A stretch of 64,000 nt of DNA, taken from Microvelia longipes. Taxonomy: Eukaryota > Arthropoda > Insecta > Hemiptera > Veliidae. Within the stretch, counting starts at the first letter, position 1, and the number at the start of each line of letters is the position of its first letter. The notes under the pieces are model-generated. The model saw only the letters and a list, made by a program, of their open reading frames with translations, made no database searches and was not told the origin of the DNA. Location: NCBI GenBank assembly GCA_018340805.1, contig JACMZG010001870.1, positions 45,077,894 through 45,141,893 on the forward strand. Reading direction: 5' to 3'. Positions 1 through 11,539 of this stretch are shown in pieces. The position numbers were made by a program, and so were the translations under genes.

Positions 1-95
1 TTCTCTCTATTTTTTGGTTTCGATGGGTCACCCTTTTGTATGGCAAATCGACTTAGTGCGTCATCCCCTTTATTCAAGATCCGTGGTTTGGACGA
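1..95. mobile_element. Right-end fragment of a family C hAT MITE
   Basis: GGCAAATCGACTTAGTGCGT followed by CATCCCCTTTATTCAAGATC matches the termini of 36925-37415 and 38460-39174. Its left part runs off the window. Confidence 0.7.
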
Positions 96-126
96 CGGAA
101 GAAGAAGGATAAGAGGAGTGGGGGAA

Positions 127-640
127 TCAACTTTATTGTTTTTTATTACAAACACAATACTTTTCCTATATACCTACGGTATATGTTTAAGTTAAATATC
201 AATATATTTTGACAATTTCAAGATGTGGATTATCTAAGAGATAGTATTCTAAATACGTATTGTATCATTGTTATTTTTACTCCACTTCGTCAGGTGTCAT
301 TAAATAATTCGCTTCACCGACCGATCAAAAGAGCTTCAGTAACCGCTACACTGCTGAAGTGTTGCCTCTTATGGCAGCCCATGTCGTGTGATTTACAATG
401 TATTTTTATACTTTGAATTGTTTATTAGTTTGTTCAAAATATTATGTATAATGTTATATTTTAAGTGTCAAACTTAAGTGCAAATTACTAAAGAAAAATT
501 TTTTTAGTATCATTTTCTCTTTTCAAATTAATTATAGACATAATCGATCAGAAAGAGCAAATGATCAAAAGAGTACATTGGATAAAGCATGCATCTTCCA
601 GAAATTAGATTATTTTGAAAAAAAAAATAGACCAAATGAG
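127..640. other. No gene seen
   Basis: AT-rich sequence with a short inverted scrap of family E (AACACAATACTTTTCCTATA at 152). The 63-codon frame at 225 has no coding character. Confidence 0.6.
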
Positions 641-1285
641 TAAGTAAAATTTTAAAGCGTAGTTTCCGTCATATTTGTCGTAATTTAAAAGCGTAGTTTT
701 TTGTCATATTGTCTAATTTTAAAGCGTAGTTTCCGTCATATTTGTCCTAATTTTAAAGCGTAGTTTCCGTCATATATTTCTTAACTTTAAAGCGTAATTT
801 TTGTCATATTTATCTTAATTTTAAAGTGTAATTGTGTGAATTTGTCTCTATTCTAAAGCTTAGTTTAGATCACATTTCTCTCTATTTTAAATGTAGTTTC
901 CGTCATATTTGTCCTAATTTTAAAGCGTAGTTTCCGTCATTTGTCCTAATTTTAAAGCGTAGTTTCCGTCATATTTGTCCTAATTTTAAAGCGTAGTTTC
1001 CGTCATATTTGTCCTAATTTTAAGCGTAGTTTCCGTCATATTTGTCTTAATTTTAAAGCGTAGTTTCCGTCATATATGTCTTAACTTTAAAGCGTAGTTT
1101 TTCGTCATATTTGTCTTAATTTTAAGCGTAGTTTCCGTCATATATGTCTTAACTTTAAAGCGTAGTTTCCGTCATATATGTCTTAACTTTAAAGCGTAGT
1201 TTTCGTCATATTTATCTTAATTTCAAAGAGCAATTGTATGAAATTTGTCTCTATTCTAAAGCTTAGTTTGCGTCAATTTTTTTTT
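640..1285 (+). repeat. Minisatellite, unit about 34 bp
   Basis: TTTTAAAGCGTAGTTTCCGT plus CATATTTGTCCTAA is repeated about 18 times with point changes and small deletions. Confidence 0.9.
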
Positions 1286-1675
1286 ATTCTAACCAATAAG
1301 AATACTCTTATCTTGAAAGCAATTGAAACAAACAAGATCTAGCTAATTGTTATTTTATCGGAAAAAGTCAAAGAAAACAAAAACCCTTACAAAAAGGTTT
1401 GTCAGATAAAAACAATAGCAATGAAACGTTTTTGTTCCAACCCCGGCCATGTTGCTATAAATCATAGACACTAGGATATAACGTTTCACTGGTAGCAGTT
1501 ATCCCTCAAGACCCCTCATATATCACACTGTTAGAAAAGGTCTAGGAACTTGAGACGGTAAACTAAACGTTTTAGTTAGAAATAGCTTTTGGAACGAATT
1601 TCTAAAGAATAAGGAATACAAAAGAATATAGCCCGATTAAAAGATTTAGCTTACGTCATAGAAATATGTTAATTA

Positions 1676-1864
1676 ATCAATTGATTTTGGCTTCTCGCAC
1701 ATTGTTTGTGTTTTGATTTGTATTTTTAACGTTCTACTATATAAGTTTTTGCAATTTGGTTCTGATTATTTGATTATATTTTTATAAGCGAACCTGTTCA
1801 GGTTACTTTTTCGATGTTTCAAAATTTAACCTATAGGGCCTCTCAAGTAATAATATCTCTATGC
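1676..1864 (-). mobile_element. Family B MITE, partial
   Basis: GCACATTGTTTGTGTTTTGA through TTCGATGTTTCAAAATTTAA to AATAATATCTCTATGCC matches the left half of family B in reverse. The flanking AAGCGTATTGATTATTGCTT is also found, inverted, beside the copy at 8164, so these two share a larger repeat unit. Confidence 0.65.
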
Positions 1865-2420
1865 CAAGCGTATTGATTATTGCTTTATTAGCAAATTTTC
1901 AACGTGTGGACAGTTTTTGGCTGCCTTGCTCCGCATATGGCACTTCAGGGCCCAATTTTCGTACCAATTACCCTTTGGCCAAGCAAAGTTTAGTTTGCGG
2001 CCCCCTGACAGTGGGCCCTGATCGTATGCGTTGGTCGTATCGCTTTAGGACCTCCATCGTTTGGTTTAACACCCCAAAAACACTTTCTTTACATCTTTAG
2101 TAAGTTTTGCATAATTGCAAGACGATCTATCATCACCTCTCTCTAATTACTATTAAAATAATATCACAAATATATATTATATATATATATATATACATAC
2201 ATTTAAAATATGTATTATATTTAATATATAATATATAGTTTATAATTTATGGAACGATCTATAAATTACAAAATAAGTAATATAATAATTATATTACTAC
2301 TTAACGTTTATTTGTTTATAACCTAAAATAAGAAAGCCATTGTTGGAAAGGTAATGAAATTATAGGAAGCATGCGCAGTTCGTACAAAGTATATGAGTTT
2401 GTTTCTGACAAATGTTTTGT

Positions 2421-2511
2421 GATGAATAGTCCTTTTTAATCCTCAACGGGGTGACTTTATGCTATGGTAAATTGAATAGCATGACATCCCTTTATTCAAG
2501 ATCCTTGGGTT
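2421..2511. mobile_element. Diverged right-end fragment of a family C hAT MITE
   Basis: GGGGTGACTTTATGCTATGG and CATCCCTTTATTCAAGATCC match the end of family C with about 80% identity. Only the right end is present. Confidence 0.6.
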
Positions 2512-2552
2512 ACTGGTCCAAATAGATACGCGTCCATACATGTAATATTAAT

Positions 2553-2863
2553 ACACAATATAATTGTGCAATAGACACCTAGGAAATGTAACAAGCAAAA
2601 TGCAATCCCACATCTTGTTCCAGCATTCGACCTTCGTCATCATAGATGGCTCGACAGTTTAGGCTCTGTCGGCGCCCTGATTAGTTAGACGTAACGAAAC
2701 TGAGTGGGACATGACATTTTGTCAAGCCATCAATGATGACAAATGTCAAATGATGAACAGTTCCAGATGTAGCATTGCATTTGCTTGTTACATTTCCTAG
2801 TGTATCTCGCAAAATTATATTGTGTCAACTATTCAGTTTTGCAAAACTCAGTAGTATCAAATA
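2553..2863 (-). mobile_element. Family D palindromic element, 13-bp TSD
   Basis: The arms (ACACAATATAATTGTG and inverse, then ACCTAGGAAATGTAAC and GTTACATTTCCTAG) are inverted around a core with CTGTCGGCGCCCTGATTAGT. It is flanked by a perfect 13-bp direct repeat, ATGTAATATTAAT (2540-2552 and 2864-2876). One end carries an extra CAGTTTTGCAAAACTCAGTA tail that the other lacks. Non-coding. Confidence 0.75.
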
Positions 2864-2953
2864 ATGTAATATTAATTATTTGAAGACAATTGTTTTCAGA
2901 TCGAGCCATTCTATTTTAACAGCACATTGCATTGTTGTATGCATACACTTATA

Positions 2954-3234
2954 GACCAAGAGCCCAGGGGTGTTTTGTTAATAAAATGTGTAATGGCTGG
3001 AACCGGTCTCAATTTTTCTAAAATATCTTCCTGAACAAGGATCTGCAATCTGCCGACTCGTATCGGATGGGTGTCCCAGGCAGAACCTTTGACCCCTAAA
3101 GTGCGTTTGCTGGGACACCCATCCGATACGAGTCGGCAGAATTGCAGATCCTTGTCCGGAAGGTATTTACGAAAATTGAGACAGGTTCCAGCCATTACAC
3201 TTTTTATTAACAAAACACCCCTGGGCTCTTGGAC
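2954..3234. mobile_element. Near-perfect palindromic foldback element (TA target)
   Basis: The arms of about 140 bases run from GACCAAGAGCCCAGGGGTGT to its inverse, meeting near 3095 at CCTTTGACCCCTAAAGTGCG. TA flanks both ends. Arm identity is above 90%. The ORFs seen here are only mirror images of each other. Transcription would give a long hairpin. Confidence 0.8.
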
Positions 3235-3299
3235 TATTATCTCAAGTTATTTTTTTCCTCGTCGACGAAATATCTTAAAAGAATTCGTTTAACTTTAAA

Positions 3300-4130
3300 A
3301 AATTAAAAGGTTTGCTTAAAGACGGGAAGGTCTCGCCCTTAATATGATAAACAACCGTTGTTTCCTCCACTTTTTCAGTAACTTTATAGTTTGCTACTAA
3401 TTCATAAAATGGATGTGCTACCACCCGAGTGGGGGAGAAGTATAGATACGGGTGGGAATGCTACGCTGCCTTCTCCCGCCAGTTCTTCCCTAGTTACCGT
3501 CTAAGTATAAACTTTATTTTAATCTCTTTCGAAGTCTATATACGAATAATTTTTCGTAATTATTTTGCTATAATTTGTTCGTTTCTGAATATTCATTTAT
3601 ATTTTCACTGATACATAAATTCTTATATTGCTTCGCTACAAATAATGCTTGGTGAACTGTTCCGCAAATAAAAATCCTTTGTATATTATTTAATACTTCT
3701 ATTAAAGTAATTTTGATGCTAATTACTTTTCGTAATTCTTTATTTTCATTAATAAATTATTTCCATTCTTTGTTAATAATTTTATTTTGAATTTACAAAG
3801 ATTTATGAACTTATAAATTGTTCCATAAGAATCACATCGAACATGCTAAATTTCACGTACGACCCGCGGTTAAATTGTTATAATGTGTAGTATGGAACTT
3901 TTGAATCATTATTCAAGTGATTTTATCGCAATATTAAGTAAGCATGGTTTAAGTGTGCATAGAGAACAAGGGTTTACGTCTACGTAAAACTCTAAGAATG
4001 GATTATGTCTACGTACTCATCTCTATTCTTCAAAAGATATAAGTCACCAGACGATTGTACGTAACAATTATTTAGTTTATTTAATAGCTTTTAAGATTAC
4101 AAAGAAAAGTATTTTATCCTTTAAAGTTAT
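3300..4130. other. No gene seen
   Basis: AT-rich, unique-looking sequence between the foldback and the hAT element. A GC-richer patch at 3415-3480 encodes nothing recognisable. Confidence 0.6.
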
Positions 4131-4144
4131 ATCAGAGTATGTAG

Positions 4145-5056
4145 CATGGGCGTCCACAGGGGGGGTCAAACGGGTCACTTGACCCCCTTGGAAAATCAGA
4201 AAAGTTAGATTAACCCGCACTGCAAATTATTAAAACTTTTATGGTTATTCTGCATTTTTTCATAAAAATAACTAACCCTAGATTCCTCTGAATGTCAAAA
4301 CATAGGCTCGCTTCGCTCAATAAATTGCTATAAATATATGCGTGAACATCGGAAAAGAGGCTCACAAGATTGCTAAAGTATATTATAAGATATGTAAATA
4401 GGAGCATGTTTCCCTTGCTAGATTGTTGAGTTTAAAAATTATTAATACTAATAAAGGCTTGCTTCGCTCGCTAGGTTGACAACACCCTTATTAAATATGT
4501 TTTAAAGAACTCGCTTAAGGTCTAAATAAATTAAAATATTTATTTAAGCACAATAAATAAAATATTACATAATTTTTGTTAATACATTATAATTTTGTTC
4601 AGCAAAGCCCCACTCTTGTGGTTTGCTCGACTCCTATCTCTGACTTTTGTGAAAGTGTACTGAACACTAAAAACCCGCAGCACATTATTGATTTTTATTT
4701 ATTCTTTAACAAAACAATAATTTTTTTCTTGAAAGAAATTTCTGTTTTCTGCATGATCCGTTCGTTCAAACACTACATGCATTTCTAATCTTTTTAATTT
4801 AAATGTTATAATTAATTTTGGTTTTTTTTCCTTGAAACATTTGATTTTTAATTTTTATTTCTTTTCTTCTTCTTTTGTTGATATTTTATAACCAGTTTAA
4901 AACTGAATATAAACAAAAATCTTGAGAAATTGTTAATTAATTAATTAATTAAATAAATTTAGAGAATATGATCCGAAATGTATCATTAAAAAGTACATGT
5001 CTATTATTGATTACTAAACTTGTTAGCTTCTGGAAAAAATCCTGCGGACGCCCATG
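4145..5056. mobile_element. hAT-type nonautonomous element
   Basis: The ends CATGGGCGTCCACAGG and CCTGCGGACGCCCATG are inverted (14 of 16). The 8-bp duplication GTATGTAG (4137-4144) versus GTATGTAA (5057-5064) differs at one base. The 912-bp interior has no ORF of note but contains two GCTTCGCTC motifs (about 4308 and 4460). Confidence 0.82.
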
Positions 5057-5189
5057 GTATGTAATATTATATTAAAAGAGTTGTCATAATGTACAAAGAG
5101 ACAACTTCATTTGGCCCTTTTTTCATTGGGCCATTTTTATATTTTGCCTATAAAATATAAACGTTATTCGTCCGCAGAATATAAAATTA

Positions 5190-5435
5190 ACTAAATATAC
5201 CGCTGCATGTCTTCGGACCGGCTTCGCTCGACCTCAGACGAGCGAGTAAATACATTCATTTTATTCTCAACTGTCACCCATTCAGGCAATGACTTCGTTC
5301 GATGCTGCTTAACTTTTATGATCCAGTAAAAACCGTAGATATACTTGCCGGAAATTATTATACTTATTAGTTCCGTAAAGGAATACACTCGTATACCGAA
5401 ATTCAACTCAATTAAATTATTTTGAAAAATACCAG
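5190..5435 (-). repeat. Repeat family E, partial inverted copy
   Basis: It shares GGCTTCGCTCGACCTCAGAC, TATGATCCAGTAAAAACCGT and GAAATTCAACTCAATTAAAT with 42570-42800. The 71-codon frame here is incidental. Confidence 0.5.
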
Positions 5436-6122
5436 ATTAGCACAGAATTATATGGACTATGTTGGTTCTAAATTAATAAATTCACTTTGCAATGACAACA
5501 AAATAACAATAGAAAATCTCACGAATAGACCAAATTGCCCAAAAATTTTTGGGCATTTGGGCAATTTTTGGGATTCTTTACAATTGGATTTTTGATAAAT
5601 TTTTAAAAAATGCATCTTAATTATTGTTTTAATTATTTATTACTGCTTACATACCATAAAAGAATGTAATACTTTATCAGATTATTTCCCTTAAATCTGC
5701 TCAATAAATAAAAAAAATAATTGACTCATGCCTAAATTGATTTTTTTTTGTAAACTACAAAATAAAATAATTCGTTCAGATATCATAAATAAACTACTAA
5801 ATTGTAATAAAAACTAAATAGTAATTATCATTAGAATTATAAATTATTAAGTAAACATTATATTATTGTATAAGTAAAATAACAAATTAGTTTCTCATAT
5901 TAGCAAAATAAAAAAAATAAATAAAATATATATATATTTATCAACATAAACCTTGCTAAGTTAATAAAAATAATTATAATCTTTAAAAAAAAATTATACC
6001 TACTTTTCCTTTTTTAACTTTTCTTTTTTTTGAGCACAACCGCGAACAACCTTTCTTCTTTGTTTTGTTTTTATTAATTTATGTATATCCCTCCTGCGAA
6101 CAGGTTCTTCCTATGCAGGTTT

Positions 6123-6181
6123 ACTATATATATATATATATATTATATATATATATATCATTTACCAATAAAGAACTTGTT

Positions 6182-6275
<94 letters not shown>

Positions 6276-6285
6276 TATATTATTA
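6123..6285. repeat. (TA)n microsatellite
   Basis: Mostly perfect TA repeats with one short interruption near 6165-6187 (CATTTACCAATAAAGAACTT). That interruption occurs again, inverted, beside the (TA)n at 46480-46506, so a larger unit has spread. Confidence 0.95.
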
Positions 6286-6289
6286 TAGT

Positions 6290-7279
6290 CTAATTCAAAC
6301 AAATTATTTTTTAATTAATTTGTTATTTAATTTTAATTGTAATTGAAAAATAAGCATGTTTCTTTCTTTCTTTGTGATGTTTACCATTGTAAAACATCAA
6401 TACAAAAAACATACACAAGTCATTCGATAAAAATTCCCATTCAGGAGGTATTAAAAACACCTGAAATGGATATACAAGATTCTAAGGGGTATAAATGAAT
6501 ATAAATGGATTCTAAGGGGGGGAGGGGTGGCAAGGGGGACTGGATCCGTTCCTGAGTCACGCACAGACAACTTCGTAGAAATCACTCAGGGAGTCTTAAA
6601 AACATCTGAAACAGATAATTTATGAGCCATCCCGGTTTCGGTTTTTTAGTACAATCACAAAGCTTTTCCTACGTACGTACCTTTTAATACGTACGTTTCC
6701 TTTTATACGTACCGTATAAATAGGGAAAGTAAAAAAGCATGCCATGCTGAATTAATTATGCATTAAGGTAATAAATTATTATATACAATTTATCGCCTAA
6801 TTTAAGACACAAATAGTCAAATCAAAACGAATAAAATAATGCCAAAGTAATAAATAATATAAATTCTATAAAAGGAAGGCGGTGTCGACTATGTAAATTA
6901 GTTTATAGCACTCATTTGAATGAATAGTACTGAGATAAAAACAATAAAATATTTTATAGCTTGAATTCAAACAATTTTTCTACATTTTGTACAATAGGTC
7001 TCAATAAATATTATAAAACACCAAATTTACAGCTATCAAGTGTTGCTAATGTATTCTACTTCGTGCCCTTTATGTGGCCATTAAAAAGTCACAATTATGT
7101 CACAAATATTTATTGTGTCGATTGTGTTACATTTATTCTTGTTATGTAATTTATTTTATAGCAATTAATAACAATAATATATAATTTATAATACCCAATA
7201 TGAATACTTAATAATAATAATATACTACATGAAATCAGACAAACAATACGAATTCACACAGTTTTACAAAATTTGGATG

Positions 7280-7316
<37 letters not shown>

Positions 7317-7970
7317 TTTAATTAGTTATCATCAAACCTTAATTTTGGGTTTTTATGGTGAACACAATATTTTTCCTTATTCAGGTGAGGAAGTACAAAC
7401 GTATTGTATAGTACTTATTTATTATAGATTCATATATGTAACCTACTTAGCGTACATTTGTATATGAATGGATCAATTAGGAAGTTTTTATCTATAAATG
7501 TTTAAAAACTATTTATATAATAATGTTAAAAGCGATCCAGATAGCATAGACAGTATATGTTAGATAAACTATAGCATCCCTTAAAGATAACTTATAGATC
7601 GACTGTATTACTATTACTAAAGAATTATAATCTATGTTTTTCTTTCCGTTGTATACTTCTTTCGAAGATAAATTCTTTAGACCTTACGTTTAAATATGTA
7701 GCTCTTTTGGTATTATTCATTTAATAATGTTTAATACTTAGCAATTTCTCAGGTAATTTCTTGCAACTACTTTTTTGTTGAAACCTGTTGATCATTAATA
7801 TAATTAAATTAACTGTATAAAAATTACAGTGTACAGGTTGTTATATAATTGACCCTTTATAATACAAAGCTTTAATTTTAATTTGAGTTTATTTATTATT
7901 TTAAAAACATACATGCAATTATAATATAACAGCATAAAAGATATAAATAATATCTAAATCTAATTACAAT
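6290..7970. other. No gene seen; repeat scraps
   Basis: It holds an inverted family E scrap (6420-6640), palindromic ACGTACGTACC/ACGTACGT tracts (6670-6715) and a (TA)n(TG)n run at 7277-7316. The remainder is AT-rich without coding signal. Confidence 0.55.
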
Positions 7971-7974
7971 TAAA

Positions 7975-8285
7975 CCCAATCATTGTGCGAAAAGCTTGAA
8001 ACGATTGATTTATTATAACCTTCACGCATTCTTAGAGAAGGTTTCAATCAGGTTCCACAAAGCCTCTGAGGGCTCTAAAAAATGTATCTATATCTAAAAA
8101 TTGTATGCGGTCCGTATAGTCATAGAAATATTATTACTAATAAAGCAATAATCAATACGCTAGGCATAGAGATATTACTAGAGAGGCCCTATAGGTTAAA
8201 TTTGAAATATCGTGAAGAAACCTGACCACCTTCGCTTATTAATATAATCAAATAATCAGTACCAAATTTATTTATTTATTATTTA
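7975..8285 (+). mobile_element. Family B MITE pieces in permuted order
   Basis: The right-hand part of the family (CATTGTGCGAAAAGCTTGAA to GAGGGCTCTAAAAAATGTA, 7980-8085) precedes the left-hand part (GCATAGAGATATTACTAGAG to AATCAAATAATCAGTACC, 8164-8265). Normal order is the reverse, so this is a rearranged or tandem junction. Confidence 0.6.
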
Positions 8286-8393
8286 TTACATTATTAGTTT
8301 ATACATACATACTATAAATAAGTCATAAAGTTTGACAAAAATTTAGACACTTACAATTTGTAACGGGATAATTAAGATCTAAGTTGAACTTAC

Positions 8394-8472
8394 CGTAGAC
8401 TTCATATACTCTGGTGACCCTGGCCCGTCAGGTGCTTCACCATTAGCAAGCTCAGTGGAGGTGGAGTAGGCT
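8394..8472 (-). CDS. Possible minus-strand exon, unknown gene
   Basis: On the minus strand this 79-base segment sits between a TAATTAG acceptor and a perfect donor TACG|GTAAGT. It is about 50% G+C in surroundings near 25%. The open frame reads AYSTSTELANGEAPDGPGSP and then EYMKST. The pyrimidine tract before the acceptor is poor and no partner exon is seen. The GC-richer sequence behind it (8930-9440) contains TCAGTT at about 9404, so it could be a 5' region of the same transcript, or an old LTR. I do not recognise the peptide. Confidence 0.3.
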
Positions 8473-8479
8473 CTAATTA

Positions 8480-9440
8480 TCCTAAGTACGTTTTTAATAT
8501 ATGAAAAGAGCGCCACGTTATTTTTATTCAATAAATTGTACTTAGGGTTACTTAACCTAAGATAGTTTGGAGAAGTTGGGCCGGCTTCAAGTACTTGATT
8601 GGACTTACACAAGAAGACCAATATCGGCTTCACCGAAATCAAGAGCAAAATAACGAAAACCCTCGGACTTAATTTATACAAATCAAGTATGGAAAGCCGG
8701 GTCAACTTGTCCAAACAATTTGAAATAAGTTGGCAACTGACAAACATAAAATTTAAGTATATAGCATATAAATTTATTTAACAATAAATGAAAAAGAGAA
8801 CTTAATTTAACTTTATGAGTTACTATGATTTTATTTAAGGTCGACCTTTTAGAAAATAATATTTTGTACCTTGGTAGAATTAATCCAAAATAAGTAGGGG
8901 TACCCCATTTAAGACGAAAAAGTAAAAGATGCTCCGCCGATGGTGTCAAGTCCAGTGTTAGCCAGATAAACATGGGTTTATCCAACTCATCCAAATCCTG
9001 GTTTATCCAGTTATAGAAACGTCAAGTCCGGGAAATAGATAACAGCAAATCCACACAGAGTGTTCCAATATTCATTAGCATAGACCAACTGATGATTAAG
9101 AAATGGTGATTGTTCACCATGTGCAAAACGTGCGCGTATAGGTTATGCCGCAGACGCGCAAAATAGTTTGAGACTTTAGGCACAAAAGTTAGTAAAAATG
9201 ACTCTAAAACTTTACTAGTCACTAACAACTGCACTTAGAATGATTCTAAAGTTAATTTGACTCTCAGAGATACAACTCACTAAAATATCGCTAAAACTTA
9301 GCGAGATCGTTTAGCGATCTCGGAAAATGACCAAGGTAACTTAGGGTTTCCACGGGCCTAATTAGCAAGACAAAGACAGACTTCCGTCTCCTAACTACAA
9401 CTGACTCCTCGATACCTTTGCACTACATACACTCAACAAA
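8480..9440. other. Moderately GC-rich, non-repeat sequence of unknown nature
   Basis: On the minus strand it contains TTTGCGCGTCTGCGGCATAA, a GAGATCGCTAAACGATCTCG palindrome (about 9300-9320) and TCAGTTGTAGTTAGGAGACG (about 9400). It differs in composition from all sequence within 5 kb. It could be the 5' region of a minus-strand gene using the exon at 8394-8472, or a solo LTR. No second copy exists in the window and the ORFs are short. Confidence 0.35.
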
Positions 9441-9449
9441 TCACACACA

Positions 9450-10085
9450 TTAAATTCACGCTAATATTTATTCTATAAAATCATACGACATAATAAACAG
9501 ACTGTCAGATACGTACGCAATGTAGACATACAAAAGTATGGCTACACATTGTTGATTATTAACTTCAGAGCCTCAAAGAAGGTAATCCTTGAAACAGGAG
9601 GCTCTTAGTCTCTTATATTATACAATTTTTCCTATTTGATTCACATATTATTTATTTATGTAGTTAAAATATAAAATTTAATAAAAGAGAATAAAAAGAA
9701 GAAAAAAAAGTAAAAATACTAATACTAATAATAATACTACTAATATGTAAAGTAATATATAAAAAAATACATTACTAAAAAGAAAAGAAAAGAAAACAAT
9801 TTTTGCATACATAAATTAAACAACATAAAAATAAAAGAGAATTTATGAAATAGTTAGCCAGTTCTTAATTTCAGATTTGAACTTGTAGTATTTTAGATCA
9901 ACAATATTGAAAATTACAATAACTTATATAGTAGAACGTTTTTACCGTCGACAAATCAGTTAATCTACAAATCGTTTCATCGACAATTAATTTGAGCCGA
10001 CGATGCAAGTCCACCTCGTTTTATGCCTTTTAATGTATTGAGATAAGTTATGCCCTCTCTAGTAATATATATATCTATGATTTTA
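9450..10085. other. No gene seen
   Basis: AT-rich; small scraps of family B (TATAGTAGAACGTTTTTACC at 9928; CCTTTTAATGTATTGAGATA at 10026). Confidence 0.55.
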
Positions 10086-10096
10086 AATTATAACAA

Positions 10097-10961
10097 CATA
10101 GAGATATATTACTAGAGGGGCCCAATTGGTTGAGCTTTGAAACATCGAAAAAGTAACCTGACCATATTCGACTATCAATATAATCAAATAAACAAAAATA
10201 CAGATTCTTACATAGTAGAACGTTTAAAATACAAATCAAAACACAAAAAATGTAAGGGAAAAACCTTAGAATAATACTATATGTAGAAGGAGCACTACTG
10301 ATAACACGAAAGTCGGTTCACTGGTGCAACTAAGTAATGCTGCCATCCAAACAATATACAATTTTCTAAAAAAAAGTTGGCAATACTTCCGGTGCTGAAT
10401 TATTATGTTCTATTATTAATTAATGATTGATTATTCATAAAATACTAATATAAATATCGGTGCATTACAATATTTTATGCATTTTAAATTGTAGTTTAAA
10501 GTATTTATTAAAATTATATATAATAAGTAGTCACCGTCAACTAAATGTAGATTCTTGTATTCCGCCACCCTTTTGCCATCTAAGACCGGTTTTATTAAAT
10601 ACTCAGCAGGTGTTTTAAGTTATTATATTTGTTCTTTACGACCTTTCTTCATTAATAGATATTTATAACAAATATTTAAAATCATGTTTTGTTGTCAGGT
10701 TGGCAGCATTACTTAGTTGCACCAGTCAACCGGCTTTCGTGTTATCAGTGGAATTACATTGTGTTTACGGCCCTGTGCTCCTTCTATGTATAGTATTATT
10801 CTAAGGGAAAAACGAAAACAATTAATATATTATAACCATAACTCACTCTTTAAAGGAGGTTTTAATGAGGTTACACAGAGCCCCTGAGAGCCATAAAAAG
10901 ACGATTCAGGCCTCTCAATGTAATGAGATAGACTATGCCCCCTCTAGTATATATCTCTATG
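10097..10961 (+). mobile_element. Family B MITE, full length, carrying a nested family A MITE
   Basis: The termini CATAGAGATATATTACTAGA and TCTAGTATATATCTCTATG are inverted. An 8-bp duplication with one mismatch flanks it (TATAACAA at 10089-10096, CATAACAA at 10962-10969). Without the nested element it is about 316 bp, the same as the copy at 59814-60130. Family hallmarks are GTAGAACGTTTAAAATACAA, GAGGTTACACAGAGCCCCTG and CTCTCAATGTAATGAGATAG. Confidence 0.82.
10265..10805 (+). mobile_element. Long-TIR MITE, family A, copy 1
   Basis: The ends are CTTAGAATAATACTATATGT and its complement, with subterminal inverted stretches of about 80 bases containing TGATAACACGAAAG. It is flanked by a perfect 8-bp duplication, GGAAAAAC (10257-10264 and 10806-10813). 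It has no coding capacity. It is inserted inside the family B element at 10097-10961. The 8-bp TSD suggests hAT or P-type transposase; the terminal CTTAG does not fit the usual hAT YARNG end. Confidence 0.85.
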
Positions 10962-11159
10962 CATAACAAAATGGAAGGGGGTTTTAATAAGAGAGTAAAT
11001 AAAGTTTAGAAATACCAACCAAGGCCAAGGTCGCTTCGCATGCTAATCTTTGTTTAGTATAAATAAGTATTACCATAATCAAATAATAGCTTTATCTTTA
11101 GTGTTGTCATTACTAATAATATTATCAAATAAAGCAATATTCAGAAGCAATAGAATAGG

Positions 11160-11329
11160 CATAACAGAATTTTAATCAAAACACTAACAAAACAAGTGTG
11201 GTAAACCAAAGTAAATATATTAATTATAATCTTAACTCACTCTTAAAGGAGGTTTCAATGAGGTTACACAGAGCCCTGAGAGCCCCAAAAAAATGTTTCA
11301 GGCTCAATTTAGGATATGATATGCTCCTC

Positions 11330-11333
<4 letters not shown>
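11160..11333 (+). mobile_element. Family B MITE, right half
   Basis: ACTCACTCTTAAAGGAGGTT followed by GAGGTTACACAGAGCCCTGA and TATGCTCCTCCACTATATAT match the right half of the family. The end runs into the (TA)n tract at 11333. Confidence 0.6.

Positions 11334-11396
<63 letters not shown>
11333..11396. repeat. (TA)n microsatellite
   Basis: About 31 perfect TA units. Confidence 0.95.
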
Positions 11397-11401
<5 letters not shown>

Positions 11402-11539
11402 TTATCAATATAAGATGTATTTTAGGATGCCCTGTAATTTTGTCCCCCCCCATGAAGAACCTCTGAAAGAAACCCTAGATATCCAAAAATGTAATTATAT
11501 GTATGCTATTCCGCAATACATGAAAACCCCTTAGTTTTA

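Noticed and set aside
8379..8994. Two overlapping minus frames as one hydrophobic protein
   Set aside because: They are AT-rich and overlap in different frames; only the short GC-rich spliced segment at 8394-8472 looks exonic.
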